The notes: generated by a model not told the origin, from the letters alone. A stretch of 64,000 nt of DNA from Mesobacillus subterraneus (GCF_023715485.1 NZ_JAMBOF010000008.1:124001-188000); one strand, 5' to 3'. Shown: positions 1-9,683, numbered from the stretch's first letter. A program made the numbers and translations.

Positions 1-70
1 CTTCTACCTTGCTTATATCAATCTGGAATAAGGCCTGGAGGGCCTTTTCTCTAGCTGTTCTTCTTTTCAT
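1..70 (-). CDS. nusB: NusB, transcription antitermination factor (N-terminal fragment, cut by window edge)
   Basis: Only the first 23 codons are in the window, read leftward: the protein starts MKRRTAREKALQALFQIDIS, the typical NusB amino terminus in Bacillaceae. An AAGGA Shine-Dalgarno sequence precedes the ATG at 68-70. NusB binds boxA RNA with NusE (ribosomal protein S10) in antitermination of rRNA transcription. Its position after yqhY and accC matches B. subtilis. The rest of the gene lies beyond the left edge. Confidence 0.85.
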   Translation of the reverse strand, partial: MKRRTAREKALQALFQIDISKVE

Positions 71-273
71 TGAATTCCTTAGCTCCTTTATGGCGTGTCT
101 GATTCTAACAAAATAATAGCATAACATATCACTTTACGCATGGTTTCCTATTATTTTTCACTTTTTAGAAAAAGTTAATCAAAACAATGGAAAATTTATC
201 AATAAAAGACTAGGGAATCCAATGCCTTATTGCCATTTGGAAACAAGAAAAGCACAAGCGCCTTGGTCCTCAC

Positions 274-313
274 AAAAAAAACCAAAGGCATACGAAAATA
301 TGCCTTCGGTTCC
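274..313 (-). terminator. Rho-independent terminator after yqhY
   Basis: On the minus strand a 12-bp stem (ACCGAAGGCATA pairing with TATGCCTTTGGT, with one G-T pair) with a six-base loop is followed by a run of eight T. It lies just after the yqhY stop codon, so it probably ends the accBC-yqhY transcript before nusB, which would then need its own promoter in 71-270. Confidence 0.8.
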
Positions 314-317
314 GTTT

Positions 318-728
318 TTAAATTTCCTGTTCTACTTCAGTTTCTTGCTTCTGATTTTCAAATTGGATTCCGACGACATGGATATTGACTTCTGTTGCGT
401 CAAGCGCAGTCATGTTCAATAATGCCTGGCGGATGTTATCCTGAATTTTTTGAGCAACCACAGGAATTGACACACCAAATTTCATCACGCAGTATACATC
501 AACCTTGATGCCTTCTTCAGCAAGTTCAACCTTTACGCCCTTGCCGTGATTTTTCTTGCCTAATCTTTCAACTACACCAGCGGCGAAGCTGCCGCGCATT
601 TGCGTGACACCCTCAACTTCGGATGCCGCAATGCTTGCAATGACTTCAATTACTTCAGGTGCAATTTCTACTTTTCCCAAGCCGTTTTCATCATGGCTCA
701 TTTCAAGTAAATGTTGCTGTTCACTCAT
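318..728 (-). CDS. yqhY: Asp23/Gls24 family envelope-stress protein YqhY
   Basis: A 136-residue protein of the Asp23/Gls24 (DUF322) family; the segment VEIAPEVIEVIASIAASEVE is a typical family signature. It is the third gene of the accB-accC-yqhY operon, which is conserved in Firmicutes. In B. subtilis YqhY has been linked to control of acetyl-CoA carboxylase activity. No signal peptide or membrane segment is visible, so it is cytosolic or membrane-peripheral. The start MSEQQ is 15 bp after the accC stop. Family and locus are clear; the molecular role is only known from relatives. Confidence 0.9.
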   Translation of the reverse strand: MSEQQHLLEMSHDENGLGKVEIAPEVIEVIASIAASEVEGVTQMRGSFAAGVVERLGKKNHGKGVKVELAEEGIKVDVYCVMKFGVSIPVVAQKIQDNIRQALLNMTALDATEVNIHVVGIQFENQKQETEVEQEI

Positions 729-743
729 GGCTAGACCCTCCTG

Positions 744-2099
744 TTATTCTTCTGTCATAAGATCATACATTTCTAAAAATTTTGTATTGAATTGCCCTTC
801 CACGAACTTTTCATGGTTCAGCAGCTTAAGATGGAACGGAATGGTCGTGTGGACACCTTCAACCACAAATTCGCCAAGCGCCCTCTTCATGCGGTCAATC
901 GCTTCTTCCCGGCTACTGCCATATGTAATGACCTTCGCGATCATTGAATCGTAGTAAGGCGGGATCGTATAGCCAGGATATGCCGCTGAATCTATTCTAA
1001 CACCAAAACCGCCTGGAGGGAGATACATTTTGATTTTACCGGCTGAAGGCATGAAATTTTTCGCTGGATTTTCTGCGTTGATACGGCATTCGATCGCCCA
1101 GCCGTTAAACTGCACATCCTCCTGTTCAAGGTTCAGCCTTTCGCCAGACGCAATCTTGATCTGTTCCTTGATCAAGTCAACACCTGTTACCATTTCAGTT
1201 ACAGGATGTTCCACCTGGATACGTGTATTCATTTCCATGAAATAAAATTTACGATTGCGATAGTCATATATAAATTCTACCGTGCCAGCACCAGTATAAT
1301 CAACTGCTTTGGCTGCTTTTACAGCAGCTTCGCCCATTTCTGCGCGAATTTCTCCATCCAGTGCCGGGGATGGTGTTTCCTCTAGCAGTTTTTGAAGGCG
1401 TCGTTGAATCGAACAATCACGTTCGCCAAGATGGATTGTATGGCCGTAGCTGTCAGCAAGCACCTGGATTTCTACGTGGCGGAAATCCTCTATATATTTT
1501 TCAATATAAACTCCGGGATTTCCGAATGCCGTCATTGCTTCCTGCTGGGTAATATTAATCCCCTTGATCATCTCCTGCTCTGTCCTGGCAACCCGGATCC
1601 CTTTACCGCCGCCGCCAGCAGTCGCTTTGATGATAACAGGGTAACCGATGTCATTCGCAAGGTTGATAGCATCCTCGATATTCTCGATGATTCCCTGGGA
1701 ACCTGGTACAATCGGCACGTTCGCCTCTTTCATTGTTTCCCTTGCGACATCCTTAGTCCCCATCTTCTGGATTGCTTCAGGCGTTGGCCCGACAAATATA
1801 ATGTTGCACTCTCTGCAAAGCTCTGCAAAATCGGCATTTTCCGCCAGGAATCCGTACCCAGGATGGATCGCGTCGCAGCCTGTCAGCTTTGCCACGCTGA
1901 TAATATTGGTGAAATTTAAATAGCTGTCTTTAGAAGCCTTCGGTCCGATGCAATAGGCTTCATCAGCAAGCTGTACATGAAGTGATTCCCTGTCTGCTTC
2001 TGAAAAGACCGCGACAGATTCAACTCCCAGTTCCCTGCAGGCGCGGATGACCCGGACTGCAATTTCTCCTCTGTTGGCTATCAATAATTTTTTTATCAT
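744..2099 (-). CDS. accC: Acetyl-CoA carboxylase, biotin carboxylase subunit
   Basis: A 451-residue biotin carboxylase, the ATP-dependent enzyme that carboxylates the biotin on AccB in the first step of fatty acid synthesis. Visible hallmarks are the N-terminal [20 protein letters not shown], the glycine-rich ATP loop [14 protein letters not shown], the catalytic segment [16 protein letters not shown], and a full-length C-terminal domain. The ATG at 2099 has AAGGAGCG upstream; the three-base longer reading would start at TTG. It follows accB by 12 bp and precedes yqhY, so the three genes form one operon. Confidence 0.97.
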   Translation of the reverse strand: MIKKLLIANRGEIAVRVIRACRELGVESVAVFSEADRESLHVQLADEAYCIGPKASKDSYLNFTNIISVAKLTGCDAIHPGYGFLAENADFAELCRECNIIFVGPTPEAIQKMGTKDVARETMKEANVPIVPGSQGIIENIEDAINLANDIGYPVIIKATAGGGGKGIRVARTEQEMIKGINITQQEAMTAFGNPGVYIEKYIEDFRHVEIQVLADSYGHTIHLGERDCSIQRRLQKLLEETPSPALDGEIRAEMGEAAVKAAKAVDYTGAGTVEFIYDYRNRKFYFMEMNTRIQVEHPVTEMVTGVDLIKEQIKIASGERLNLEQEDVQFNGWAIECRINAENPAKNFMPSAGKIKMYLPPGGFGVRIDSAAYPGYTIPPYYDSMIAKVITYGSSREEAIDRMKRALGEFVVEGVHTTIPFHLKLLNHEKFVEGQFNTKFLEMYDLMTEE

Positions 2100-2111
2100 C
2101 AATATCGCTCC

Positions 2112-2618
2112 TTATTCGGGCTTGACAAGGAATAAAGGCTGGCCGTATTCCACCAGCTGACCGTCTTTTGCTAGAATTTCAACGATTTCCCCGTTTACTT
2201 CCGCTTCGATTTCGTTAAACAATTTCATCGCTTCTACGATACACACGATTGAATCCTTGCTGACCTTAGCCCCTGCTTTTACATAAGGCTCCGCATCAGG
2301 AGAGGAAGATTGATAGAAAGTACCAACCATCGGAGAAACAATTTTATGTAAATTGGAAGTATCATTAACTTCTTCCTGTTTCGTTTCCTGGATCGCTGCT
2401 GCATCAGCCTTTGGTTCTTGCTTAGGAGCTTCCTGTACAGCTGGAATTGGCTGCGGCGCTACATGCTGAACAGCAGGCTGTGCTGTCTCGACTGCCATTT
2501 TGACTGCACCATGCTTCTTCATCTTGATTTTTGATCCCTCATACTCGTATGAAAACTCGTCAATGCTTGAATGATCTACTAATTTGATTAACTCTCTGAT
2601 TTCCTGAACTTTTAACAT
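2112..2618 (-). CDS. accB: Biotin carboxyl carrier protein of acetyl-CoA carboxylase
   Basis: A 168-residue BCCP. The N-terminal [20 protein letters not shown] matches the family, a proline/alanine/glutamine-rich linker follows, and the C-terminal biotinyl domain carries the [12 protein letters not shown] motif whose lysine is biotinylated. I chose the ATG at 2618, which has AAGGGGTG upstream, over an in-frame ATG seven codons earlier. It is the first gene of accB-accC-yqhY and carries biotin between AccC and the AccAD carboxyltransferase. Confidence 0.95.
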   Translation of the reverse strand: MLKVQEIRELIKLVDHSSIDEFSYEYEGSKIKMKKHGAVKMAVETAQPAVQHVAPQPIPAVQEAPKQEPKADAAAIQETKQEEVNDTSNLHKIVSPMVGTFYQSSSPDAEPYVKAGAKVSKDSIVCIVEAMKLFNEIEAEVNGEIVEILAKDGQLVEYGQPLFLVKPE

Positions 2619-2665
2619 GTTTGGGCACCCCTTGTCCATTTCATAAATTAAGACTAGATACTAAT

Positions 2666-2695
2666 ACTATACGATAATACCATGTGCAAATTCAA
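2666..2695 (-). promoter_or_regulatory. Putative sigma-A promoter of accB operon
   Basis: On the minus strand TTGAAT (2690-2695) and TATAGT (2666-2671) are separated by 18 bp and lie about 50 bp upstream of the accB start. This is a near-consensus vegetative promoter; no start site mapping is available. Confidence 0.5.
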
Positions 2696-2841
2696 TATGT
2701 TACGATAATTCTTATCAATTCATAGCCTTTCTTATCCATTTTAATATTTTCTGAAAAAAAAGTGAATTCATTCGACAGGAATCCCAAAATTTCTAGCGAA
2801 TATATCAATCATTAGCTAGATTTAAGGGGAGAAGACATTGA

Positions 2842-4323
2842 ATGAAAAATATTGAAGATATAAAAATGGACGACCTGAATAGAAAGAATGCCTTGATCGT
2901 TAAAGCAACTTTCATTTCCGTTCTTCTGGCGGCGGTTGTTGATATTGCGATGAAGAAAGAACTTGCGGTGATTCTCTCGATCATTGCCGGCGGCGGAACT
3001 GGAGTCGCAATAGTGGGTATGCTCCATTTCCTTAAAAAGCTTACCAGCTACATACCTTATCTCTCTGTCGTCATTGTCTCAGGAGTATTGTTCATGATCA
3101 TGGAGACGAGTGTATCGCCGACTGCGTATATATTGCTTTATTTTATCCTTGCGGCAGCCGCCATTTACATGGACAGGAAAATTCTCATGCTGGCTTCCGG
3201 CCTCGGCTTCATGATCATTACGCTGTTCACAATAATGCACAAGCACGAATTGCCTTTGGAGACGAAAAATTATGTAACGATCTATCTATTATATATGTTG
3301 GTCACTGTCATGCTGAGCTTCCAATTTTCGATATCAAAAAAACTTGCTGAAACGATTGTTGCAGCCCAACAGGAATCAGAAGCATTGCTGATGAAAGATT
3401 TAGAAACAAGGAAAATAATCGAGACTAATACAAAAAGCATAGCAAACCTAATAGATGAAGTAAAATTCAAGAGCCGTGAAAATTACGAGTCTTCAATTGA
3501 GATGACCCATTCAGTAACAGAGATTTCTGCCGGAATCAATGTCCAGTCCGATTCGGTCGTCGACATTACCCAAACACTGGAAAGGACGAACCAGGTGATT
3601 TCCCGGACATCTGCGCTCGTGGAGAAGCTCCATCAGGATGCACTTGCCGCTGAAAAGGTTTCTGACAAAGGCGATGAATTGATGACAAGCCTCATCTCAG
3701 AACTTACTGCCTCCTACGAGAATATGCAGTCCGTGAATGAGCATATTCTTTCACTTTCAACCCTGGTAAAAGAAACAGCCAGTTTTGCTTCAGACATCCA
3801 GGGAATTGCATCCCAGACCAATCTGCTTGCCCTTAATGCATCAATTGAGGCTGCCAGGGCAGGGGATAGCGGAAGAGGATTCGCCGTCGTCGCTGAAGAG
3901 GTACGGAAGCTTGCAGATATCACCAGCAATACGGCCACCCAGATAACCGATAACTTAAAAAGTGTCATGAGTGATACGTCCAAGACAAAGGATGGCGTAA
4001 ACCTTACAGCGGAAAAGCTTACGCAAAACCTGGAACTGGCAGCAGAAACTATGGAAGCCTTCGAAACAATCCATCAAACCTTCAAAAATTTTAAAAGTGA
4101 TATTTCAGAGCAGGATAAATTGACCAGAAACATCCTGGATTCTTCAACTGCTATCGAAAGCACTATTGTCGGCTTCAGCTCAGTCATCCAGCAGGCAAGC
4201 GCAGCGCTGGAGGAAATTTCATCCGCAGCGATAAATCAAAGCGAGCATCATGAACAATTATTCAAGTCAGTGGAAGTCGCCCATGGATCCTTGGATAATC
4301 TATTGAAATTACAGCAAAGTTAA
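2842..4323 (+). CDS. Methyl-accepting chemotaxis protein with multi-pass N-terminal membrane domain
   Basis: A 493-residue chemoreceptor. Residues 15-165 contain about six hydrophobic segments with short loops, so it is an integral-membrane sensor without a large extracellular domain. The C-terminal half is a long coiled-coil signalling domain with the conserved hairpin tip [20 protein letters not shown] followed by [20 protein letters not shown], the CheA/CheW contact site. There is no HAMP domain that I can recognise. It is inserted between accB and spoIIIAH on the opposite strand and has its own terminator. The ligand cannot be predicted; the fold suggests sensing within the membrane. Confidence 0.9.
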   Translation: MKNIEDIKMDDLNRKNALIVKATFISVLLAAVVDIAMKKELAVILSIIAGGGTGVAIVGMLHFLKKLTSYIPYLSVVIVSGVLFMIMETSVSPTAYILLYFILAAAAIYMDRKILMLASGLGFMIITLFTIMHKHELPLETKNYVTIYLLYMLVTVMLSFQFSISKKLAETIVAAQQESEALLMKDLETRKIIETNTKSIANLIDEVKFKSRENYESSIEMTHSVTEISAGINVQSDSVVDITQTLERTNQVISRTSALVEKLHQDALAAEKVSDKGDELMTSLISELTASYENMQSVNEHILSLSTLVKETASFASDIQGIASQTNLLALNASIEAARAGDSGRGFAVVAEEVRKLADITSNTATQITDNLKSVMSDTSKTKDGVNLTAEKLTQNLELAAETMEAFETIHQTFKNFKSDISEQDKLTRNILDSSTAIESTIVGFSSVIQQASAALEEISSAAINQSEHHEQLFKSVEVAHGSLDNLLKLQQS

Positions 4324-4350
4324 AGGGAAAGCATCCGCTTTCCCTTTTTC
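4322..4350 (+). terminator. Terminator after the chemoreceptor gene
   Basis: AAAGGGAAAGC and GCTTTCCCTTT form an 11-bp perfect stem with a four-base loop, followed by TTC, starting at the stop codon of the chemoreceptor gene. Confidence 0.8.
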
Positions 4351-4414
4351 ACTTTATTAGAATGTATTCTATTCAACTTAGACTGTGAATAACCCAGGCG
4401 GTGCAGCTTTTCAT

Positions 4415-4963
4415 TTATTTAACCGGTTCGAATTGAACTGCTACTGGCTGTAATGAACCTAGCTCTGTCCTTACCATCTGGATGATTTCATTGGCAGCAG
4501 ATGCTGAGTGGTCTTTTGCCTTAACAGTAATTCTTACTTTTTCTCCATCGGCACGTACCAAGGCATCATCATAGCCCATTGATTTGATCAACGTCTCAAG
4601 GACTCCTTCTTTTTGGGCGATTTCGTCAAGCTCGTTCATTTTTTCGATCGCATCGCTGCGCTCTTCAGCCGGGAGGTCAGTAGAGGCCATGATTGTCTGC
4701 AGGTCTTCCTTCATTTTTGTACGCTGCTCTTCTAGCTTCATACGAAGTGCTTCAAACTTCTCATCGCTTGCAATACCAGAGATAACTGTTGTGCCGTCTT
4801 TTGATTCAGTTGCTGCAGTTTCCTTATTGTCTGTCTTAGTCTCTTCGACTCCTGCAAGTTCTCCGCCCTTTTGCTGCTCTGGAGAAGTGATATAATACAC
4901 CGATAATACGACTACAAGGCTCAACATTGTCAATAACCATACAGTTTGCTTTTTTAATAACAT
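4415..4963 (-). CDS. spoIIIAH: Stage III sporulation protein SpoIIIAH
   Basis: A 182-residue mother-cell protein that pairs with forespore SpoIIQ to form the intercellular channel. There is one N-terminal membrane segment (about residues 7-26), a charged low-complexity stretch, a helical region, and a C-terminal ring-building YscJ/FliF-like domain ending LQPVAVQFEPVK. It is shorter than the 218-residue B. subtilis protein, mainly in the linker. It is the last gene of the eight-gene spoIIIA operon; spoIIIAG ends 3 bp upstream. Confidence 0.93.
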   Translation of the reverse strand: MLLKKQTVWLLTMLSLVVVLSVYYITSPEQQKGGELAGVEETKTDNKETAATESKDGTTVISGIASDEKFEALRMKLEEQRTKMKEDLQTIMASTDLPAEERSDAIEKMNELDEIAQKEGVLETLIKSMGYDDALVRADGEKVRITVKAKDHSASAANEIIQMVRTELGSLQPVAVQFEPVK

Positions 4964-4966
4964 CTA

Positions 4967-5629
4967 TTAATCCCCCTTAGATTTTTTAGGCATTACTGCC
5001 ACTCGGTGATTCGGAACATCCAAAGCCTTTGTGACTGCCTCCGTGATCCATTTTTTCACCTGTATATTCTCGGCACCCTTAGCAACAACCAAGACACCTC
5101 TTATTTCCGGTTTTTTTGTCTCAAGTACTATGGGAACCTCTTTTTCTCCGTTTCGGATAATTACCAGCTGTTCATCTTTGGAGGCATCCTCCACTTTCCG
5201 CTTCCCGCCTTCACGATCTGTTTCATCCGTTGTCTGAGACTGGATGACCGTGTTTTTTTCCAGTACTTTTTTCTCTGTAGCATCGATATTGACAAATACC
5301 GTCACATCCCCGACGCCATTAATTCCTTCAAGCATTTCCGTAAGCTGGGCTTCATAAGCCTCTTCATATTCGGAAATGACGTCATTTCCTGCCGTTTTTT
5401 TCTGTCCAAACACTGCGGCATCTTCTTCTGTCTCGTTTTCTTTCATGGCAGGCACGACCGCATTGGATGGGTTTTGATCGCCAAGAATATTCCCCACAAT
5501 CATGATTGCTGCTCCGAAAAGAACTACAATCATCAGGTACTGGTACTTGCCGGATTTCTTTCCTGGCGGCCCGTCCTTGGTGCCTAATTGCTTTTTAAGC
5601 CAGGTTAAAGGACCTTTCTCATTGTCCAT
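4967..5629 (-). CDS. spoIIIAG: Stage III sporulation protein SpoIIIAG
   Basis: A 220-residue ring-forming component of the SpoIIIA-SpoIIQ channel. One membrane segment lies near residues 30-48. The C-terminal domain includes VFVNIDATEKKVLEKN and ends in a basic tail. The ATG at 5629 has GGGGGGAG at good spacing and overlaps the end of spoIIIAF by 11 bp, which suggests translational coupling. It is known to form a large oligomeric ring in the outer forespore membrane. Confidence 0.93.
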   Translation of the reverse strand: MDNEKGPLTWLKKQLGTKDGPPGKKSGKYQYLMIVVLFGAAIMIVGNILGDQNPSNAVVPAMKENETEEDAAVFGQKKTAGNDVISEYEEAYEAQLTEMLEGINGVGDVTVFVNIDATEKKVLEKNTVIQSQTTDETDREGGKRKVEDASKDEQLVIIRNGEKEVPIVLETKKPEIRGVLVVAKGAENIQVKKWITEAVTKALDVPNHRVAVMPKKSKGD

Positions 5630-6248
5630 GCTCGTCACTCCCCCCTTCTATCATTATTTGAATAGACTTTTCAGGAACATTCCATTTTTCTGACAGAAGA
5701 GAAGATATTTGATCTGTATTCTGAGAGGTTTGTTTTGATGGAAGGGGTGCGTTCGTATCAATTTCTACTTCTCTTACTACTGCCACAGTCTCTCCCTCAT
5801 CTTCGGCTTTTTTCACATGCACGATGACGTACTCCAGGTTTTCAGGGAAAGGCCGCTGATCCTGATCATTTACTTCAAGCTCGATATTAGCAATCTCCAT
5901 TCCTTGCTGCTCCATCAACTCCTCCTCTGCGGCTGTTTTCAATTGGACAGCCATTGTTTCTAAAATATATGCATGCTGAGATGCTTGTATTTCTTTTTTC
6001 TTAAATTCTATTGAATTTTTTATATTTTCATCTTCCTGACTATTAAATTTTGCCATTGACGTAATCGCCGTTTCGAAATCCGAGGTGAAAATTTTCATGA
6101 CCGGTGACAGGATGATGGCAATCAGAATCAGTCCTGTGACGATTTTCGTGTATTTCTGAAAGCTTGAATTTGGCAGCAGCATATCAAGAACAGTCGCCAG
6201 GAGGATGAAAATGATAATATTCGTAATCCATTCCTTAATGAAGTCCAT
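5619..6248 (-). CDS. spoIIIAF: Stage III sporulation protein SpoIIIAF
   Basis: A 209-residue protein with two N-terminal membrane helices (residues about 5-27 and 33-53) and a soluble C-terminal domain, the usual SpoIIIAF layout. It resembles the ring-building domains of SpoIIIAG/AH and forms part of the feeding-tube channel. It sits 12 bp after spoIIIAE and overlaps spoIIIAG. Confidence 0.92.
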   Translation of the reverse strand: MDFIKEWITNIIIFILLATVLDMLLPNSSFQKYTKIVTGLILIAIILSPVMKIFTSDFETAITSMAKFNSQEDENIKNSIEFKKKEIQASQHAYILETMAVQLKTAAEEELMEQQGMEIANIELEVNDQDQRPFPENLEYVIVHVKKAEDEGETVAVVREVEIDTNAPLPSKQTSQNTDQISSLLSEKWNVPEKSIQIMIEGGSDEHGQ

Positions 6249-6259
6249 TTTTATCCCCC

Positions 6260-7459
6260 TTATCTAACCATCATCGTCAAATTTCCAGCCGCGATAATGA
6301 CTGTAATTGTCAGGAAAAACATCAACGATACAATGCCCAATGCTGCAAATACATAAATGATACTCTTGCTGATGATATCAAGGCAGGTAATAACAGGACC
6401 GCCTCCCAAAGGCTGTAGGATGGCTGCAGCGAATTTATAGATAAACGCAACCATAAGGATTTTGACGGCAGGAAAGGCTGCGATCACAAGGAGAATGGCT
6501 ACTCCGGCAAGGCCGACCGTGTTCTTCAGCAGCATCGAAGCACTGATGACTGTATCGGTCGCATCGGTGAATACCCGGCCAATAACAGGTACAAAGTTTC
6601 CAGTGATGAATTTCGCCGTCTTGACGGTCACCCCATCTGTCACTGCAGCTGAAGCCCCTTGTACAGAAATGACCCCAAGGAAAACTGTTAATAATATACC
6701 AAGCAGGCCTACGCTCCAGTTCCGCAGCATACTAGCCAGCTGCGTTACCTTGTATTGCTCAGACAATATACTGACAATGCTCAGCAGTGTCGATAGAAAT
6801 AACAGCGGCAGCACGACATACTGGATAAACATCCCGCTCGTATTCATCATGAAAAGGATAACAGGATGGAAAAATGCTGCCGATATCATGCCGCCTGAGG
6901 TTGCCATCAAGGCTAGCAGAAGCGGAATCAAGGCAAGGATGAACTGGATCATCGTGCTGATCGCGTCATTTGTATAGTCTACAACGACATGGAAGCTGTT
7001 CAGAGCAATGATGATCAAGACCATGAACACGATCGAATAGGCCACCTTGCTGATCGTGCTTTTCTCAAATGAATTTTGCAAAGCCTGGAGAAACATGCTG
7101 AATACGGTTAACAAAATCAACGATCCAAGCAATTTCCCATTGACTATGAATTCATGAAACGCAAATTGGAAAATTCCTTTGAACCATTCCTTCAGTGAAA
7201 ACTTTTTTTCTCCGCTGATGAAATCATATAAACTGCCTTTCTGGCTTTCTGGCAAATATCCATCATATTTATTGAGAATATCCTCCCAGAAGCCTTTCAG
7301 TTCGTCGATATTGAGATTCTCCAGCTGTGCTTTTGCAATATGGTCTGGATTAATCAATGGATTCGTTGCATTTTCGTCACCGGCAGCTTGTACAACCGGA
7401 CTGAAAAAAAAGAGTAAGCTAAGTATGGTGCCGAGTATGAACTGCAGACGCTGCTTCAT
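6260..7459 (-). CDS. spoIIIAE: Stage III sporulation protein SpoIIIAE
   Basis: A 399-residue polytopic membrane protein, the same length as in B. subtilis. The N-terminus has a signal-like hydrophobic segment ending in VQAAG, followed by a soluble loop and at least seven membrane helices. The segment TGNFVPVIGRVFTDATDTVI is a strong family signature. SpoIIIAE is thought to be the transmembrane permease-like part of the SpoIIIA complex. It lies between spoIIIAD and spoIIIAF in the operon. Confidence 0.95.
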   Translation of the reverse strand: MKQRLQFILGTILSLLFFFSPVVQAAGDENATNPLINPDHIAKAQLENLNIDELKGFWEDILNKYDGYLPESQKGSLYDFISGEKKFSLKEWFKGIFQFAFHEFIVNGKLLGSLILLTVFSMFLQALQNSFEKSTISKVAYSIVFMVLIIIALNSFHVVVDYTNDAISTMIQFILALIPLLLALMATSGGMISAAFFHPVILFMMNTSGMFIQYVVLPLLFLSTLLSIVSILSEQYKVTQLASMLRNWSVGLLGILLTVFLGVISVQGASAAVTDGVTVKTAKFITGNFVPVIGRVFTDATDTVISASMLLKNTVGLAGVAILLVIAAFPAVKILMVAFIYKFAAAILQPLGGGPVITCLDIISKSIIYVFAALGIVSLMFFLTITVIIAAGNLTMMVR

Positions 7460-7489
7460 TTTTTCACCTCATCGTTACAAGGCTTGATA

Positions 7490-7879
7490 TCAGCCCGGAA
7501 TTAAGCGAATGATTGTTTCGATCATTACTGTGAGAATTGGTATTGCCATAGCCAGTATCAGGATTTTGCCGCCTAATTCTATTTTTGAGGCTATCGCCCC
7601 CTGGCCTGCATCTTTTGTAATCTGGGCCGCAAACTCGGCGATATAGGCGATTCCAATGATTTTCAGGATCGTTTCCACATAAACCAGATTCACTTTTGCG
7701 TTGGCCGCCAGCTTCTGGATCATCGAGATGATTTGATAGATTTGATCAACTAAAAAAAGAAAGATGGCTGAGCCTGTAAAAACAATCAGCAAAAACGCAA
7801 AGTTAGGCTTTTGTTCTTTGACGATCAGCGCGAGAAACGTTGCAATCAGTGCTACCCCGGTTATTTGAAGGATCTCAAT
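7490..7879 (-). CDS. spoIIIAD: Stage III sporulation protein SpoIIIAD (apparent AUU start)
   Basis: A 129-residue protein with several membrane helices. The family-conserved amino terminus (EILQITGVALIATFL then KEQKPNFAF) is encoded upstream of the first usable TTG at 7789, and no ATG, GTG or TTG exists in frame there. The only well-placed initiator is ATT at 7877-7879, seven bases behind GGAGGG. With that start the length is close to the 133 residues of B. subtilis SpoIIIAD. AUU initiation is known for infC but unusual. The spoIIIAC stop lies just upstream of the ribosome site, so coupling is likely. Confidence 0.85.
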   Translation of the reverse strand: MEILQITGVALIATFLALIVKEQKPNFAFLLIVFTGSAIFLFLVDQIYQIISMIQKLAANAKVNLVYVETILKIIGIAYIAEFAAQITKDAGQGAIASKIELGGKILILAMAIPILTVMIETIIRLIPG

Positions 7880-7893
7880 GGCAAAGCCCTCCC

Positions 7894-8100
7894 TTACCCT
7901 TGAAATAGGAAAACTGATTTAATTTTTTGAAATAGATCATCGACAATCGAAGCAACCATGAAAAGGATATAGATGAATCCAAACAATGTTACCCACTGCG
8001 CATATTCCTTTTTCCCTACCTGATCGAGAATGGTGTGCAAAAAGGCAACTACGATTCCCACACCTGCTATTTTAAAAATAATATCTACTTCTAGACCCAT
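7894..8100 (-). CDS. spoIIIAC: Stage III sporulation protein SpoIIIAC
   Basis: A 68-residue membrane protein with two helices (about residues 8-25 and 35-55), the standard size for SpoIIIAC. It is related in sequence to SpoIIIAD. It is the third gene of the operon and its stop codon lies directly before the spoIIIAD Shine-Dalgarno sequence. Confidence 0.93.
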   Translation of the reverse strand: MGLEVDIIFKIAGVGIVVAFLHTILDQVGKKEYAQWVTLFGFIYILFMVASIVDDLFQKIKSVFLFQG

Positions 8101-8119
8101 CTTGTCCTCCTCCTAAACG

Positions 8120-8635
8120 CTACATCAGTAAGATGATTAATAATAAGCCTGATAAAAATCCGATGCTTTTCACCATTTTTTCGTATTTCATCTGCTTCTC
8201 ACAGGCATCTGTTTCTTCTCGTTCCAGATGGGAGATGGTAAGCAGAATTTGTTTTTGCTGTGAATGCCTGTCATGCCTTCCAAGCGTCTCCCCAAATTGC
8301 TTCATGATTTCAAATTCTCCCTGTTTGAATGCCGTTAGCTTCCAGACTTCTGAGAGGCTCTCTTCCCATGCAGATTTGACCGTTGTTTCCGATTCAGTCA
8401 GCCTCTTGGAAAAGGATTCAAAAAACCAGGACAAAGGCTTTGAAAGCTGTGCTGCCAGCTTCCTCGATGCCTCGTGCAGCGGGGTGTGGCCATACATGAT
8501 CTCCGCCTCCAGCGACTGCAGTGCCGACTTCAACAACCGAAGCTGCCTGGGACGTTCGCTTAAATGCCTTGATGCTTCAAAACCTGTCCAAGTCGTGGCC
8601 AAGATGATCATCACAGCGCCGATTATTTTTATCAT
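8120..8635 (-). CDS. spoIIIAB: Stage III sporulation protein SpoIIIAB
   Basis: A 171-residue protein with an N-terminal hydrophobic segment, an alpha-helical middle (HLSERPRQLRLLKSALQSLE, then IMYGHTPLHEA) and a C-terminal membrane helix ending GLLLIILLM. It resembles GspF-type platform proteins of type II secretion. It follows spoIIIAA without a gap. Confidence 0.93.
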   Translation of the reverse strand: MIKIIGAVMIILATTWTGFEASRHLSERPRQLRLLKSALQSLEAEIMYGHTPLHEASRKLAAQLSKPLSWFFESFSKRLTESETTVKSAWEESLSEVWKLTAFKQGEFEIMKQFGETLGRHDRHSQQKQILLTISHLEREETDACEKQMKYEKMVKSIGFLSGLLLIILLM

Positions 8636-9562
8636 TTAAGTCACTCTCACTTTTTGCCGCATTTCTTTGCCGTTAGCGTCTTTAATAGAAGTAATTGTTC
8701 CTGGGCCTGAAATTCTCGCAAGTTCAACAAATCTATCAAAAATCCCCATCTCGAGGATTGGTTTTAATGTCGGGCGTTTTTGGATATCCTCCAGGGAATC
8801 CCCATGCGTTGTCATGATTAACTTTATGCCTGCATTCACCGCTTCGAGGATTGCCTCACCATCCTCTTTGCGGCCGATTTCATCCACTACAAGGACGTCA
8901 GGACTCATTGAACGAATCATCATCATCATGCCTTCAGCTTTCGGACAAGAATCCAAAATATCTACCCTTGGTCCGAAGGTAAGCTGTGGTACCCCTTTTA
9001 CACAGCCGGCAATTTCCGATCTTTCATCGACGATACCAGCTTTTAGAGGCGGAAGCTTTTTTTCCGGCACCCCACTGGAAATCATCCTTGCTATATCCCT
9101 GAGCAATGTAGTCTTTCCTGTCTGGGGAGGACCGATGATCATCGTATGCTTCCAGCCATTTTGATATAAAAATGGCAGCAGCGGCTCGGCAATCCCTATT
9201 TTTTCCCTGGCAATCCTGAAATTAAAAGAAGATATATCCCTGATTGCCTTCACGGACCCATTTTCCAGGATCACCTTGCCTGCAAGCCCCACTCTGTGGC
9301 CACCAGCAATCGTAATATATCCGCGTTTCAGTTCTTCTTCCAATGTATACATAGAAAAATGCCCGAGCTTATTCAACAGCTGGACTGCATCCTCGGGGGG
9401 AATAATATACGGCAAGAATTGAGGCTTCCCCCTCACCGTTACTTCGAGCGGACGGTTGATTCGTATCCGCACCTCTTCCATCCCATCTTTGTCATTAGGA
9501 GGCACTGTATCCAGCAAATCCGCAATACGTTTCGGCAAAAAAGATAAGATATCGTCCATCAT
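8636..9562 (-). CDS. spoIIIAA: Stage III sporulation protein SpoIIIAA, AAA+ ATPase
   Basis: A 308-residue secretion-type ATPase, first gene of the spoIIIA operon. The Walker A motif is GPPQTGKTTLLRD and the Walker B-like segment is MSPDVLVVDEIGR. It energises the mother-cell to forespore channel. The start is the ATG at 9562 (or the next ATG at 9559) because AGGAGG lies just upstream; a longer reading to 9649 would run over the promoter and lacks a ribosome site. The operon is expected to be transcribed in the mother cell by sigma E. Confidence 0.95.
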   Translation of the reverse strand: MMDDILSFLPKRIADLLDTVPPNDKDGMEEVRIRINRPLEVTVRGKPQFLPYIIPPEDAVQLLNKLGHFSMYTLEEELKRGYITIAGGHRVGLAGKVILENGSVKAIRDISSFNFRIAREKIGIAEPLLPFLYQNGWKHTMIIGPPQTGKTTLLRDIARMISSGVPEKKLPPLKAGIVDERSEIAGCVKGVPQLTFGPRVDILDSCPKAEGMMMMIRSMSPDVLVVDEIGRKEDGEAILEAVNAGIKLIMTTHGDSLEDIQKRPTLKPILEMGIFDRFVELARISGPGTITSIKDANGKEMRQKVRVT

Positions 9563-9589
9563 TGATCCTCCTGACATACGCTTATTAAA

Positions 9590-9618
9590 TATGTATGCCT
9601 GCTTGGCCACTTTATGAC
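9590..9618 (-). promoter_or_regulatory. Putative sigma-E promoter of the spoIIIA operon
   Basis: On the minus strand GTCATAAA (9611-9618) and CATACATA (9590-9597) are separated by 13 bp, a good match to mother-cell sigma-E -35 and -10 elements, and lie 28 bp upstream of the spoIIIAA start. The B. subtilis operon is known to be sigma-E dependent, which fits. Confidence 0.65.
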
Positions 9619-9683
9619 GGGCAGATTTCCTGAATTGATGCTTAATCAAAAGAAAAGAATAATAAGGAAAGGAGTGAGAAAAA

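Noticed and set aside
1392-1919. 175-codon frame opposite accC
   Set aside because: Shadow of accC; composition typical of complementary-strand frames.
5006-5587. 193-codon frame opposite spoIIIAG
   Set aside because: Antisense shadow of a well-supported gene, cysteine- and phenylalanine-rich, no ribosome site.
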